A stretch of DNA of 64,000 nucleotides from Imbricaverruca yamaguchii. Taxonomy: Eukaryota; Arthropoda; Thecostraca; Neoverrucidae. Positions 25,701 to 32,679 of the stretch are shown in pieces. The translations under genes were made by a program, and so were the position numbers. The notes under the pieces were generated by a model. That model did not search any database. It was not told the origin of the DNA and saw only the letters and a list, made by a program, of their open reading frames with translations. The number at the start of each line of letters is the position of its first letter. Position 1 is the first letter of the stretch. Location of the stretch: assembly GCA_034440575.1 (NCBI GenBank), contig JAOTOL010001615.1:2202001-2266000 (forward strand), written 5' to 3'.

Positions 25701-26024
25701 AGAGTTACCGTCGTGGGGTGACCAAGTACAGCTGAGGAGGGGCCGAGTGTACTCGCAGGACTTGGGCCGCGGAAGGCAAATGGAGGATGTGGAGCAAAAA
25801 TATGCCGGCATCAGACTTCACTCACGACCAACGGCATCTGTTGTATTAGTTTTTTTTTTATTTCATGAAGAATACATGGCATGACCTCCCCAATGAAGAA
25901 ACTTGTGCGATTGAACTTGTGCAGCACGCGGGTTACATCTGACGTGCTCCGACTTACGTGCTAAAGATGCGCCGACGGACACCAATAGAAGCGTGGTCCG
26001 CAACAGAAGCGGCCCGACAGTCAT
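85..26024 (-). CDS. Nrg: Neuroglian / L1-CAM family adhesion receptor, 15 exons, 3' part off window
   Basis: Seen: fifteen minus-strand exons (26024-25958, 24846-24717, 24484-24369, 23751-23558, 16531-16392, 15469-15308, 13419-13226, 12806-12344, 11832-11741, 10877-10724, 9911-9744, 7956-7632, 6602-6368, 4882-4764, 243-85). All have AG/GT boundaries and agreeing phases, giving 2718 nt or 906 codons with no stop. They encode a signal peptide, six Ig domains and about three FnIII domains in the order of the L1 family, with strong residue-level similarity to insect neuroglian (for example NYGCNATN, GYVYKDVY, SPWANYTFRV, GDNRAPI). Known: this family mediates homophilic adhesion, axon guidance and septate-junction assembly at the cell surface. 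The last FnIII repeats, membrane span and ankyrin-binding tail are expected to the left of base 1. Inferred: a functional gene, since all exons are open. Its introns carry many minisatellites and transposon remnants. Confidence 0.95.
660..1385. repeat. 83-bp minisatellite, about 9 copies
   Basis: The unit begins CCGTCCGCCGCGGACTGATC and ends AGGAGAGCGACTGCGCC. One unit near 940-975 is internally deleted. Long reading frames on both strands here are a by-product of the repetition. I found no clear copy of a neighbouring exon boundary in the unit. Confidence 0.93.
2761..2817 (-). mobile_element. LINE-tail retroposon copy (diverged)
   Basis: GAGCTATTTGGGCGACAGG, then GTCATTGGCCACATAGCGCC on the plus strand. 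It lacks the full central block. Confidence 0.5.
4764..4882 (-). CDS. Nrg: Neuroglian coding exon 14: FnIII-3, first half
   Basis: 119 nt encoding VPTEAPKNFRLEKVYNGKSA, LFSWSPV and RGEFMGYK. The acceptor GTTGACAG and first exon bases resemble the units of the 40-bp array lying directly upstream. Exit is in phase 0 at GTGGGT. Confidence 0.93.
4883..5460. repeat. 40-bp array at the 3' end of neuroglian intron 13 (acceptor-derived)
   Basis: About 13 units of the type GGGCGCTATTGGTACGGTAG followed by a variable CATAGTGGACCGCTGT. On the minus strand each unit reads CTATGAC...CCGTACCAATAG then CGCCCACAGCGG. This aligns with the real acceptor of exon 14 (CTATGAC...CCGTGTTGACAG then TGCCCACGG). A LINE-tail copy has inserted inside the array at 5157-5215. 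Confidence 0.75.
5157..5215 (-). mobile_element. LINE-tail retroposon inside the 40-bp array
   Basis: The plus strand reads TTGATTGATTATTTAGGCTT, AGGGGCGCATCAACTG, then GTTATGTAGCG. The flanking GCTGTGAGCG on both sides may be its target duplication, but it is also part of the array unit. Confidence 0.75.
5705..6367. repeat. 71-bp array at the 5' end of neuroglian intron 13 (donor-derived)
   Basis: About 9 units directly abutting exon 13. On the minus strand each unit contains GGGAGGACG followed by GTGGGTGGAGTG, which is the exon 13 end (GGGGAGGACG) with its 5' splice site. The rest of the unit is intronic (CAGGGTGGTGCGGTCTCCCA). Confidence 0.92.
6368..6602 (-). CDS. Nrg: Neuroglian coding exon 13: FnIII-2
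   Basis: 235 nt encoding PMSEIDHNARKFRYRVYWRR, the tyrosine-corner region (YVIRVEAQNELGES) and VIGYSGED. It exits in phase 1 at GTGGGT. The last ~18 nt and the donor recur in each unit of the 71-bp array that follows. Confidence 0.95.
6965..7631. repeat. 62-bp array at the 5' end of neuroglian intron 12 (donor-derived)
   Basis: About 10 units directly abutting exon 12. On the minus strand every unit carries CATCCGCTGGACG then GTGAGTG, the exact end of exon 12 plus its donor, followed by intronic GCTCGCTGGTGACC. A G-rich irregular stretch interrupts the array near 7303-7360. Confidence 0.93.
7632..7956 (-). CDS. Nrg: Neuroglian coding exon 12: FnIII-1 and start of FnIII-2
   Basis: 325 nt encoding VEWRPNGDNRAPILAF, YNTSFTP, SPWANYTFRVIAQNRVGP and then NPENVEGRGTQPDNLVIRW, which opens the second FnIII domain. 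The final 22 nt and the donor GTGAGT are the seed of the 62-bp array that follows in intron 12. Confidence 0.95.
8745..9290. repeat. ~500-bp dispersed repeat, copy 1 (in intron 11)
   Basis: This stretch is matched in reverse orientation at 30415-30880 and more distantly at 32680-33100. Shared landmarks are the segment around GGCATGTGCATGCCCTCAAT, the segment around AAATGATAAAGGTCCAGTC and the AGATGTCGAAA block. No coding frame is visible. It contains a 56-bp LINE-tail insertion at 8999-9054 that the 30.6-kb copy lacks. Confidence 0.8.
8999..9054 (+). mobile_element. Minimal LINE-tail retroposon, 56 bp, with TSD
   Basis: It begins TGGGCGCTGTATGACCGAAG and ends in an AACC-repeat tail. It is flanked by a 13-bp target-site duplication CCAGTTCATCATA at 8986-8998 and 9055-9067. 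The homologous repeat near 30640 has the uninterrupted site, so the insertion is seen against its empty site. Confidence 0.85.
9744..9911 (-). CDS. Nrg: Neuroglian coding exon 11: end of Ig6, linker to FnIII-1
   Basis: 168 nt encoding QTSDNSLTITKTTELDS, RYTCVASTDLD (second Ig6 cysteine) and the Ig-FnIII linker VEDVPNAPTLVSVNC. A nearer AG at TTTATTCAG was rejected because only the AG after GGCGTC keeps phase with exon 10. The donor is GTGAGC. Confidence 0.93.
10060..10640. repeat. 33-bp minisatellite, about 17 copies (neuroglian intron 10)
   Basis: The unit is ATGTCCCACACCAGCAACTT plus TGCTACACGTGAG. Because 33 is a multiple of three, several frames stay open on both strands, giving spurious ORFs of 130-290 codons. 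No similarity of the unit to the flanking exon boundaries was found. Confidence 0.93.
10724..10877 (-). CDS. Nrg: Neuroglian coding exon 10: Ig6, first half
   Basis: 154 nt encoding RTRITQGPEDYQVVAG and the first Ig6 cysteine (ATFRCTAAVDS), then IGWLAEGVPINFD. The donor GTCGGT is weak and a 15-bp piece around it is repeated once about 40 bp downstream. A 38-bp minisatellite lies just upstream of the acceptor. Confidence 0.92.
10880..11090. repeat. 38-bp minisatellite upstream of exon 10 acceptor
   Basis: About five units of GTCGGACCATATCGTGCCAC followed by GCCTGCACGGTCCTCTAA. The last, diverged unit runs to within about 20 nt of the exon 10 acceptor. Unlike several other arrays here, I do not see the splice junction itself inside the unit. 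Confidence 0.85.
11741..11832 (-). CDS. Nrg: Neuroglian coding exon 9: end of Ig5
   Basis: 92 nt encoding NVGFTDAGTYLCLATSTLG and NGTLVVK, the second Ig5 cysteine and last strand. The acceptor (GACACAG) was chosen because it restores the phase of exon 8; it has a poor pyrimidine tract. The donor is GTGCGT. Confidence 0.88.
12106..12168 (-). mobile_element. Minimal LINE-tail retroposon, 63 bp, with 17-bp TSD
   Basis: It is flanked by a perfect 17-bp duplication TCAATAGTAGATACTGA at 12089-12105 and 12169-12185. Read on the minus strand it starts at GGGCGC and ends in an AATC-repeat tail. It sits in intron 8. Confidence 0.9.
12344..12806 (-). CDS. Nrg: Neuroglian coding exon 8: Ig4 and start of Ig5
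   Basis: 463 nt, the largest neuroglian exon seen here. It holds all of Ig4 (VEFECAADAVPKPEIQW, then NYGCNATNNIGYVYKDVY) and the first half of Ig5 (VEMVCKVFGAPHPEVKW, LTGGRYQIA). It exits in phase 2 at GTAGGC, a non-consensus but usable donor. The acceptor is GCCCCAG. Confidence 0.95.
12890..12942 (-). mobile_element. LINE-tail retroposon copy
   Basis: It carries the family core TTTAGGGGCGCATCAACTGC and a GTTATACAGCGC block on the plus strand. The possible TSD (AACGATCAT / AACGATTAT) is imperfect. It lies just upstream of exon 8. Confidence 0.65.
13226..13419 (-). CDS. Nrg: Neuroglian coding exon 7: Ig3, second half
   Basis: 194 nt encoding PLPRTQWQKSNG, then GKSLIVENARFEDEGEY with VCTASNGVG (second Ig3 cysteine). 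The donor GTGAGT follows one base of the next codon. Phases fit exons 6 and 8. Confidence 0.92.
13648..13833 (+). mobile_element. tRNA-derived SINE, copy A
   Basis: The head resembles a class II tRNA (Ser/Leu type): box A-like TGGCCGAGTTGTTAAGG and box B-like GTCCGGGTTCAACGC, at tRNA-like spacing. A body with TTTCCCAATCCTGCGGCCCA and the tail GCATAAAGTGCGTCGTTAAA with an AAATAAA end follow. It is tail-to-tail with copy B. Confidence 0.82.
13834..14012 (-). mobile_element. tRNA-derived SINE, copy B (inverted)
   Basis: This is the same family on the other strand: box A-like TCGCCGAGTGGTTAAGG, box B-like CCAGGTTCGACTC, the same body and the GCATAAAGTGTGTCGT tail. The two AT-rich tails meet at about 13830, making a ~360-bp imperfect palindrome in neuroglian intron 6. 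Confidence 0.82.
14570..15307. repeat. 57-bp array at the 5' end of neuroglian intron 6 (donor-derived)
   Basis: About 13 units abut exon 6. On the minus strand each unit has GAGATCTGGTGTATTTACGG, then CGGCAC and GTGAGTTG, which is the exon 6 end plus its 5' splice site, then TAACACGCCGGGGAGACACC. The unit is 19 codons long, so a 300-codon frame stays open on the minus strand. That frame is not the neuroglian frame. Confidence 0.94.
15308..15469 (-). CDS. Nrg: Neuroglian coding exon 6: Ig2-Ig3 linker, start of Ig3
   Basis: 162 nt encoding NEYKVGDRVRLSV, a charged linker and the first Ig3 half with its cysteine (VEIWCIYGG). The last ~40 nt plus the donor GTGAGTTG are copied about 13 times in tandem just downstream. 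Only the exon-proximal donor keeps the reading frame to exon 7; reading past it hits TGA at once. Confidence 0.92.
16110..16345. repeat. Degenerate ~57-bp tandem repeat
   Basis: About four diverged units with the motifs GGTTGCCATGTGGTGGTA and GGAACACCAGCAGTGGA. It lies in neuroglian intron 5, just downstream (on the minus strand) of exon 5. Confidence 0.6.
16392..16531 (-). CDS. Nrg: Neuroglian coding exon 5: Ig2, second half
   Basis: 140 nt encoding the end of Ig2 (GNLWFSNVTLDD, then VYACSATS with the second cysteine). The acceptor TCCACAG and the first seven exon bases (GGCGACA) are repeated about 40 times in the DNA immediately upstream. Entry is in phase 0, and exit is in phase 2 before GTGAGT. 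Confidence 0.92.
16532..17910. repeat. 34-bp array at the 3' end of neuroglian intron 4 (acceptor-derived), ~40 copies
   Basis: On the minus strand the unit reads GAACTGACCATGTCCACAG, then GGCGACACTGGCTCA. The real exon 5 junction is ACTGACCATGTCCACAG then GGCGACAGCGG. Each unit therefore carries the 3' splice site, the first seven exon bases and a branch-point-like CTGAC. Confidence 0.94.
17911..19038. other. Intron 4 segment without a recognised gene
   Basis: Mixed sequence that becomes GC-rich from about 18440. The stretch 18700-19080 is compositionally unlike its surroundings and directly precedes the gag-like frame at 19100, so it may be the 5' untranslated part of the LINE. I see no other coding signal. 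Confidence 0.4.
19100..20060 (+). pseudogene. LINE ORF1 (gag-like) remnant
   Basis: Frame 1 (19100-19488) has the LPSLPPFQRKEAYDKLG and KLRDCGLEVEL motifs of LINE gag-like proteins. After a frameshift, 19590-19759 has the typical FRTPDLPELI, VRLKVRVFVHNPMRCF and RLGQASQHC series that leads into a CCHC knuckle. The second Cys of the first knuckle is replaced (CFWR). Stops follow. It is non-functional. Confidence 0.72.
20720..21890 (+). pseudogene. LINE reverse transcriptase remnant
   Basis: Around 20760-20950 a broken frame reads RFFRVAIGDVYS, then an ILSVILFGILINGM-like block typical of the RT core. At 21190-21320 it reads HILKVAFRMNY... and ALVPSILDYSCIVY-like thumb motifs. After the inserted inverted repeat, 21565 onward resumes with KILDTVQHARSRICSGASR. 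The YxDD box is not intact. Confidence 0.7.
21400..21563. repeat. Large inverted repeat with hammerhead-core-like motifs, inserted in the LINE
   Basis: Two ~80-bp arms (21400-21480 and 21483-21563) are about 85% complementary. On the minus strand one arm reads CTGATGA, a GGC/GCC stem with an ATATA loop, then GAAAC. On the plus strand the other reads CTGATAA, a stem, then GAAAC. The flanks AGATCCTGAATGCT and AGATCCTGGATACT look like a target-site duplication. Confidence 0.75.
21980..22400 (+). pseudogene. LINE RNase H remnant
   Basis: YTDGSKAQYDVACIV at about 22010-22055 matches the first catalytic Asp strand of RNase H, and WVPSHVGVHGNKKAEQ near 22305-22350 matches its C-terminal SHVG/GN motif. 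The frame is broken between them. Confidence 0.65.
22531..22592 (-). mobile_element. LINE-tail retroposon copy (diverged)
   Basis: Core GCTTTAGGACGCGTGGACTG, then GGCCATTTTGCGCCCA on the plus strand. No target duplication recognised. Confidence 0.6.
22648..22712. repeat. (TA)n microsatellite
   Basis: About 32 TA dinucleotides, uninterrupted. Confidence 0.98.
23558..23751 (-). CDS. Nrg: Neuroglian coding exon 4: end of Ig1, start of Ig2
   Basis: 194 nt. It carries the second Ig1 cysteine (SYQCKATNEHGTATSNSV) and the first Ig2 cysteine (LKFECDPPEGYPKPTVHWVI). It exits in phase 0 at GTGAGT. The following intron is the longest found in this gene (7.0 kb). It contains the decayed RNase H LINE and ends in the 34-bp acceptor array. 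Confidence 0.95.
24163..24225 (+). mobile_element. Minimal LINE-tail retroposon, 63 bp, with 11-bp TSD
   Basis: It is flanked by CAGCTGGGCTA at 24152-24162 and 24226-24236. It starts ATGGACGCCAAGTGACC and ends in an AACC-repeat tail. It lies in neuroglian intron 3. Confidence 0.88.
24369..24484 (-). CDS. Nrg: Neuroglian coding exon 3: Ig1, second half
   Basis: 116 nt encoding the Ig1 tryptophan strand (YSWYKNGKPFQW) and the LVITSPRDEDIG turn that precedes the second cysteine. The acceptor is TTTTCAG and the donor is GTCAGT, a weaker donor than in most of the other introns. Phases fit exons 2 and 4. Confidence 0.92.
24717..24846 (-). CDS. Nrg: Neuroglian coding exon 2: Ig1, first half
   Basis: 130 nt, entry phase 1, exit phase 2. 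It encodes the mature N-terminus (QSPPLITKQPPP) and the first half of Ig1, including the B-strand cysteine in FIIECEAKGDP. The acceptor is GTTCACAG and the donor GTTAGT. The intron upstream holds a 36-bp minisatellite. Confidence 0.9.
24895..25505. repeat. 36-bp minisatellite, about 16 copies (neuroglian intron 1)
   Basis: Two subtypes are intermixed: CAGTGGCAGGGGATAGACGG with ATACCCGGTACACCGC, and CAGTGGCAGGGGACTGACGG with GTGCCCGACACAGCGC. The 36-bp period keeps frames open on both strands. It starts about 50 bp from the exon 2 acceptor but does not contain it. Confidence 0.93.
25958..26024 (-). CDS. Nrg: Neuroglian coding exon 1: signal peptide
   Basis: The exon encodes 22 residues starting MTVGPLLLR and then a Leu/Val-rich stretch ending VGASLA, a typical signal peptide with an Ala-x-Ala-like cleavage context. 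The donor GTAAGT follows one base of codon 23 (phase 1), which matches the phase of exon 2 exactly. In-frame ATGs continue upstream to 26111 through a low-complexity Met/Val/Thr stretch made by ATG-rich triplets. I chose 26024 because the hydrophobic core starts right after it; an upstream start is possible. Confidence 0.8.
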
Positions 26025-26539
26025 ACTGAGGCCAACCGGGCTGAAATGCGTGAACATCACCATCACCATCGTCATCGTCATCAACACCACTGTCACCATC
26101 TGAGTTGGCATCGCCTGTCACTGTTGCACTCGAATCTAGATGACATGCGGAGTAGCCGCCCAATCGGCGTTGGGAAATAATCCCACATTAGCCGGTCGGT
26201 GTGGCGTGCAATCAGTTCACAACCGCTCCATCCCGACCAAATTCAAAGGAAGTCATGCGAATATCGGCGGCTCCGTGAGCACACTCAGTCGTCAATGTCA
26301 GCAGTGGTTGCGCTCTCACGAGCCACAGCAGCAATAGCACACCTGATCAGCTGGCATGTGAGCCATGTCGGCATCGCATAGATTACACTGCCAAATAACG
26401 CGCTTTATGACACTCATTGTCAATGTGACATCCAAAAACCGCCCTAGCACTGTGGGCGTGAACTGTAGGAATGGACTGAAGGAATGGACTGTAGGTGTGC
26501 ACAGTAGGCGTGGGCAGTAGGCGTAGACTCTAGGCATCT

Positions 26540-26870
26540 TACTGTGGGGGTGGATTGTGGGCGTGGTTTGTGGGCGTGGGCCGTGGACGTGGACTGCGGG
26601 CGTGGCCTGTGGGCGTTAACTTCATACACGGCCGCTCGCCGGGCAGAGGGCCGTAACGGTGCTAAGGATACAATCGACCGGCCGGCCAGGCCAGGGCGGA
26701 GGGACCGGCCGGCGTGGGGTATCGATTAGCCGCGGCGCCGCCCGAATCCCCCCTCCGGCGAGTCTGGCCCGGTGACCTGGCCAGCGCCGGCGGCCATCGA
26801 CTCGGCCGTAAAAGCCGCCTTTCAGCCGGGTGAGTGTGTTGACTCATCCGCCGTCAGAGTGGTCCGGACA
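26540..26870 (-). promoter_or_regulatory. Candidate neuroglian promoter / CpG-rich region
   Basis: It lies 0.5-0.85 kb upstream of the signal-peptide exon. GGGCGTGG (KLF/Sp-type box) occurs at 26559-26566, 26572-26579 and 26598-26605. A stretch rich in CGGCCG / CCGGCC follows (about 26630-26850), unlike the AT-rich flanks. This is inferred from composition and position only; no start site can be read from sequence. Confidence 0.35.
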
Positions 26871-27909
26871 GCAGCAGTCGGACGGCTGTCGGAACTGGCC
26901 GCCACAGCTGACCACTTGTGGCCACCCTGACACGACCGACGCCACAAATCGACAACTAGAGGCGACAACCTGCAGCCGTAGTGACCTGACCCGTACACAA
27001 ACCATCAAATTAACCCTCGCCGGCCCGGAGGCTCCAGAGCCACTATGCTTTACAGGATAGCGTTAAATGAGTAGCACAGTAACGGAGCTTTCAGTACCTT
27101 CTTATATACCTGCCTTGCATATCTCACACATTTCAGACCAAGGTCACGGACCTAGGACAGGTCAAAGAGCGTAATGTTTCAAAATTTTGAGTGCGCCATT
27201 GGGCTTCAACACATCAGTGCGAAACTCAGAGCGTGCTGTTCTTTCATCAAGAAGAACAACTCTGCTATCTGTAAATGCTAATTAAGGTGGAGGTTACTGA
27301 CCTGAGGCTAGGTTAACTTCTGCGTTCTTTTATCACACTGAGTGGGGGAAATTTAAGGTTTGGTACCTTTTCGCACACAAAAAAAAATCAAGAGCATGCA
27401 ATGCTTATTCTGGTGTACAATATGTAAAAGGGTAATGGGCCAAAGCCAAATTAAATGCCATAGATGTTCTACATAATGCCCAGCTGTACAAAATGTTTCT
27501 GTTCTCAAGAAGTCGCATCCGAATTTGGTTTCAGCGACACCCAAATCATGCGACGTGGAATTGGATGGTCAACCAATGACCTACGATGACCTGACCTACA
27601 ACAAATTAACCTTATTTGACCTTTCTATGGAATTACTTTTAAGCAATGTACACTTAGGAGAAGGTTGAAGCAGACATTTCAAGGCGTGACCAAGTCAGAT
27701 CATGAGGACGGAAGCTGGACAGCTTACAAAGATTATTCATATATCAGTTCATCTTGGGAACACCAATTGCATTTGCTAAAAGTGATACAATGGGGAATTC
27801 AAGCTTTAGCTTACTTGATCTGACCTGACCAGACCTGCCATGACGTCTCCTCACGTTAGAATATTTGGGCATCAAACATTATGTTTGACTAGTTCTTTTC
27901 AAAGAACTC

Positions 27910-27912
<3 letters not shown>

Positions 27913-27952
<40 letters not shown>
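27913..27952. repeat. (TA)n microsatellite
   Basis: About 20 uninterrupted AT/TA dinucleotides. Confidence 0.97.
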
Positions 27953-27955
<3 letters not shown>

Positions 27956-28269
27956 ACACCCATCTTCCAGACCATTCACCCAAGACCAGTCATGTCACCG
28001 AGCTAATGACGTCTTCACCGTGTCCGTCCCTAGCATGCATAGTTCGGAAGCTGGCTTTCAAGCATGATTCTGACCCAACCTGCCCTACTCCGTTTTGGCC
28101 GGTTTCTACTATGATCAATACAAATACATTTATGCATATTAATTGTTGGAAAAGAATGCCGAAAGGGAGCCATCTTCAAGTTTTAAAAAAGCATTTCCAG
28201 GGACTTCAGTTGAGGTCCACATATTGATGTAACATGACCGCTGGTGACCTCATTATGAGCCAAAATACA

Positions 28270-28830
28270 CATGCTCCCTTGTGTCGATATGCACGATATG
28301 CACCTCTGTATTGGAATGTATCCCAGTGTCGGCATGTACCCACGTGTCAATATTTGCCTCTGCATCGATATGTGCTCTGGTGTCCCTGTTTCGATATGTA
28401 TCCCTGCATCGGTATGTACTCTGTATCGAAATTTACTCGTGAATCGATATCCACCCCGGTATCCCTATACCCATGTATTTATATGTGCCCCGGTATCAAT
28501 ATGCATACTGTATCGATATGTACCCCTATTTCCCTATGAACCCCCACATCGATATGTACCCTTTTGCCGATGTACACCCCTGCATCGATATGCATCCCTG
28601 CATACATGTGCCCATGTATCAATATGTACCCATATATCCCATTATAAATGCATCAGCACGTAGGAACCCCTGTACCCCTGCATTGGTATGTACCAATATA
28701 TCAATATGTACCACTGTATCGATAGAGGTATCGACCGTATGTACCTGTACACATGTATCAATATTCAACCCTGCATCGATATGTACGCTAGTATCGAGAT
28801 ATGCGTCATGCTATCTATATCCATGTTTGT
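28270..28830. repeat. Degenerate ~20-24-bp minisatellite
   Basis: Repeated CATCGATATGTACCCCTG-type units (variants TATCGATATGT, TATCAATATGT) extend over about 560 bp. They give cysteine/tyrosine-rich spurious ORFs on the plus strand. Confidence 0.85.
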
Positions 28831-30059
28831 CTAACGATGTTCTGCATATTTCCCTAGCTTGCATACATTGGAGGCTAGTAGTATTTTTTTAACGGACAGG
28901 AGAATGTGGATTTGCCAGCTGCCCAGCGAGGGTTAAAGACAACATTTGGCCGAATCATCTATTTCTGCCGCCGCTGGCAGACCCGAGATATACTGTGGCT
29001 ACAAAACCCCCATCCATGTCAAAAGAAGGAAAATTACAGGTGCTCACCTGTGAGGCTTGCAGATTAGCCAAAAAAAAATCCAAATTGGCATCACGATTCG
29101 AGTACAAAACTGGAAATCTACCAGTTACCATCCGTGGCCGTAACAATGTTCCGAAACAAACTACAAACAAACACTGTCAACAATGTATGTCCTGAAGCAA
29201 ACTAGATATACATTCAACGTGCCCCTCCATTTTCATTCCGTGGGATAATAGCCACGAGCTTCGTATATGTGCTTGCCAGGAATATAAATATCGTCTAATA
29301 AGGCGACGGGCTTGGCACAGACCACTAATAACGACCTTAGTCCTATGGTCTTTGACGCGTTTTCGGACTGATTTTCGGCTCCGTGTTAAGTCTCACATCA
29401 GACGAGCATCCAATGCCGGGGAAATCCTGCATCAAAGAAATGGACCCGGGGGTTCGATTCCGGGACTTCAGCTCTACGATTCAGACGGTTCATAATTGTA
29501 ACCGCAGTCCACCAGCGCCATTTAGTTTTCCAGAATGGCGGAATAAATCACGAGATACAAGAAGTTTACTGAAGTTTTACCCACAGAGACTGTGAGATCT
29601 ACTACAGGACAAGGTGAGGTGAAAATGTGCAGTGTGACGCATCAAGGTTTGTAGCGTATCCACATCCAACCTTTTTCTAATTGCTCGGAGTGTAATAAGA
29701 TGGCTGAATCCGCACTTCTGGAACGAATTTCTATTGCCACTTAGTTCGGTATCCGCTTGGATACCGGTGGATATCTACTTCTCCTTTTCTCAGTTACTTG
29801 ATCTCAATGATACTGTTGTTAGACGACCCTCCACAATTTTGGAGAGAAACGGCGGCTCTATCGTAGCATTTGTTAAGATCCAAAATATTGGTTCCATCTT
29901 ATTGGACAACCTTCAAAGATTCAGTTCCACCGTTAGCTTGTTTCAGCACGGCATGGCGACTGCGCTGACGGCCGCCGTCGGTTGCCTGGAGACAGCCTTC
30001 GGTGATCGTCCCGGAACAGGAACGGATAACCGTCGCTCCCGGTCTCATTAGCGACCGGC

Positions 30060-31250
30060 GTTCCGCAGTCATCGCTACGACAGCAGCAGGCGCAGCACCA
30101 TCAGCTGTGCTACTATCATCGGCGATTCGCCGAATCACCGATGATACAGATGCTCGTCGATGCGCTGTACCCTACGTCCGGCCGACGGAAAACTGGGCGG
30201 CCCGTGGGAGCAAGCGCCGCCCACAGGCCCGGCACGCTTGGCACCACTCCTGTAAGTCATCGGCACAGATCTCACTCTCATGGTGAACACAGGGGTACAG
30301 ATCAGCATGCTGTCCTCAGCCCAACTGCCAGCAGCCTGCAAGGTGGACACGGCAGCTGCTGTACGCCTGACAGCCGCCAACGGCTGCAGCGCAGGGTTAA
30401 AATGTTGGTATTTCGTCAGGTGTGAGATGTCGAAACGAGCATAGCAGGATGTAGAAATTTGACATGCAAATAGTGTAATTTAGAATGCTTTTGATGTCTT
30501 TTAGACTAAGATTTGAGTTGATGGTGTAGAAAATTATGACTGGACCTTTATCATTTGCTTTGAGATTCATAATTTATGAAGAGCTATATTCGGGAGAGGG
30601 ATAAATATGAGGTATAACATAGAGGGATAACTATGATAAACTGGTATTGTATACCATACCACATTATAGGCCATCCATTTACCTGAAATTGCATTGAAAA
30701 ATGTTCATTTGGCACCATTCCTTATTGAGGGCATGCACATGCTATTTGTAACGAGATACTGTTAGGAAGGAGGCACTAATACTTCATATCAAGGAGCAGG
30801 ATGCTGATACTTACGGGAGAAGGATGTTGATTGAGCATTCAGAAAGTGGTATATTCCCACATTTCACGAATAATTTATCACTGCTGGAGCATCACGACGC
30901 ACGACACGACAGTGCACAGACTAAACCGTGGTACTTTCAAGTCGCCGCTACTCATGGCGGTTCCTCGTGACAGAAGTTGGCTTTCCGGTCTTGGGGGCAG
31001 ACTTCCTCCGCCACTATCGGCTGGCGGTCGACATTGGCTGTCGTTATCTGCGTACAGCCACCGCTGAGGTGTGTGCGACTGGTACCGCCCCACCCGCCGC
31101 GGACGAAGCCAGCCTGACTGATCACTGGAACCCTCGCCGAGTTGTGGGAGTTCTCCGGCGTCACGCGGACAAACCTCCGGCGGCGATCTTAAATCGACTC
31201 CTCCCACCCACAAAAACTTCTAATGCCCTAAGGCCAACGGAATTGCCGCC
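30060..31250 (+). pseudogene. LTR-retrotransposon gag/pol remnant (Gypsy/Mag-like), interrupted
   Basis: 30100-30400 has a CYYHRRFAESP-type gag/protease junction and, frameshifted, a protease-like block in which the Asp-Thr-Gly active-site triplet reads Asn-Thr-Gly. 30930-31060 has the RRYSWRFLVTEV and LGADFLRHYRLAVDI motifs found between protease and RT in these elements. A ~500-bp repeat (30415-30880) separates the two parts. No RT or LTRs are visible. The element is inactive. Confidence 0.7.
30415..30880. repeat. ~500-bp dispersed repeat, copy 2 (inverted relative to copy 1)
   Basis: It matches 8745-9290 in reverse complement over its whole length, including GATGTCGAAACGAGCATAGC, TGGACCTTTATCATTTG and GAGGGCATGCACATGC. 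It carries the empty site for the 56-bp insertion present in copy 1. It is nested in the LTR-element remnant. Confidence 0.8.
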
Positions 31251-31254
31251 CACT

Positions 31255-31447
31255 TGTCGCATCGGTAACTCAGCTGGTAAGAGCGCTGGCCTGCACTGGT
31301 GTTCGCTGTCATGCCAGCCGGGGTTCGAGTCACTTCACACGCTCGCATCGGCTGGGAGGGTCAGGTGAAAACTGGCCCGATAAGGCCGGGTACCAGCTAT
31401 CGGGGCGACCGTGTCGGTGCATTGTCGGGCATTAAGCTTTCGGTACA
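31255..31447 (+). mobile_element. tRNA-derived SINE, second family
   Basis: The head has box A-like TAACTCAGCTGGTAAGAGCG and box B-like GGGGTTCGAGTC in tRNA-like arrangement. The body has GTGAAAACTGGCCCGATAAG and ends GGGCATTAAGCTTTCGGTAC. It is unrelated to the Ser/Leu-type pair at 13.6-14.0 kb. Confidence 0.78.
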
Positions 31448-32679
31448 AATTGTACTATTGCACTTGAATTCATTGATCAGGAGGTGATGCCAGGGCAGAA
31501 CAAGTAGGCTCTTCCTGTATTTAACATCCATAACATATCTCTCCATATAATTATTATCTCAATTTTCGCATTCGTCGGTTGAATGAGGCTTCGACAATAC
31601 ACTGATATGCACTGATATACAATCCTCGAGATTCACTGGAGTGTCCAAAACACTCCAGTGTCAAATGCACTCCTTGGAATTCTGGTGTCACAGGTATGAG
31701 GAAAAGCCCTCCATATTCAATGGACACCAAATTTTCCTCTCGTAGCAAAGGACTTAAAAAATCCGACCCTGGCCAATAGGGTTCATGCAACAAGCTCTGA
31801 ATAACAATGGGCCCTGGTCCATAAAGCCACCCTGCCAAGAATTCGGACTTAGTATATTTTGTTTTGGTAAATAATGGTATCAAACACCACGAGGGCTGAA
31901 ATAACTGGTTCTTCCTGGATTTATGACATCCACAAAATTACATTCTCCAGAAAATAATCTCATTTTTAAGTTAATATTTGGAGGTTGAATGGTGCCTATT
32001 GACAATAACCTGCCCTGTGGTAAAGTGCAGAAGATTCGCTGGAAAGTGCAAACTGAGATTCTGTGGGGGGGGGGCACTTGAACCCATCTTACTGACACAT
32101 AAAATTGAACATATGGGTATTTAATGGAAGGAATGACACACAGCACACAATTTGGAACCCTGCTGAATCCCTTTAGGAAACTTCCACCACCATGACGTCC
32201 GATGACGTCACTTAATAGGCTTCGTCATATCTTGCCTCTATGCTTTGCTCTGGTAGGTTAGAACTTTGATTTAAGTCAGGTTATTTGAGAAACCTTGCCT
32301 TTTACCAAATCTGCATACTGTGCTGTGCTGCAACAATCTGCATACTGTGCTGTAACAGCATCTTCTGTGCTGTACTACATAATTTTACCCTACATTATTG
32401 CATTGCAAATTGCAAGATACTATCGATAAAGAACAGTGATACAATATTGGTGCATTCATATTTTAGTATTTCATATCCAAGCTTCACAATATTCCAATTC
32501 AATTCAGGCTGATTTTACAGTGTTAATCAGCAAAGTTACACTGTAACAGACATGCATGGAATATTGTACATATCTGGAAACTATGATAAATATCTTAATT
32601 TATATACATTTTTAAATCCTTTAACAACTTTTTCATGCCTAACACACGTCAGGGAAGACAACACTGCATGCACTAAAGC

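Larger units (their letters stand above)
26871..29700. other. Intergenic stretch between neuroglian and the light-chain gene
   Basis: AT-rich sequence with a (TA)n tract at 27913-27952 and a degenerate minisatellite at 28270-28830. Short ORFs here show no recognisable motif. A lone box B-like GGGGGTTCGATTCCGGG at 29449-29465 has no matching box A at the right distance. Confidence 0.6.

Noticed and set aside
29395..29475. tRNA gene suggested by a good box B
   Set aside because: No box A or cloverleaf stems at the required distance.
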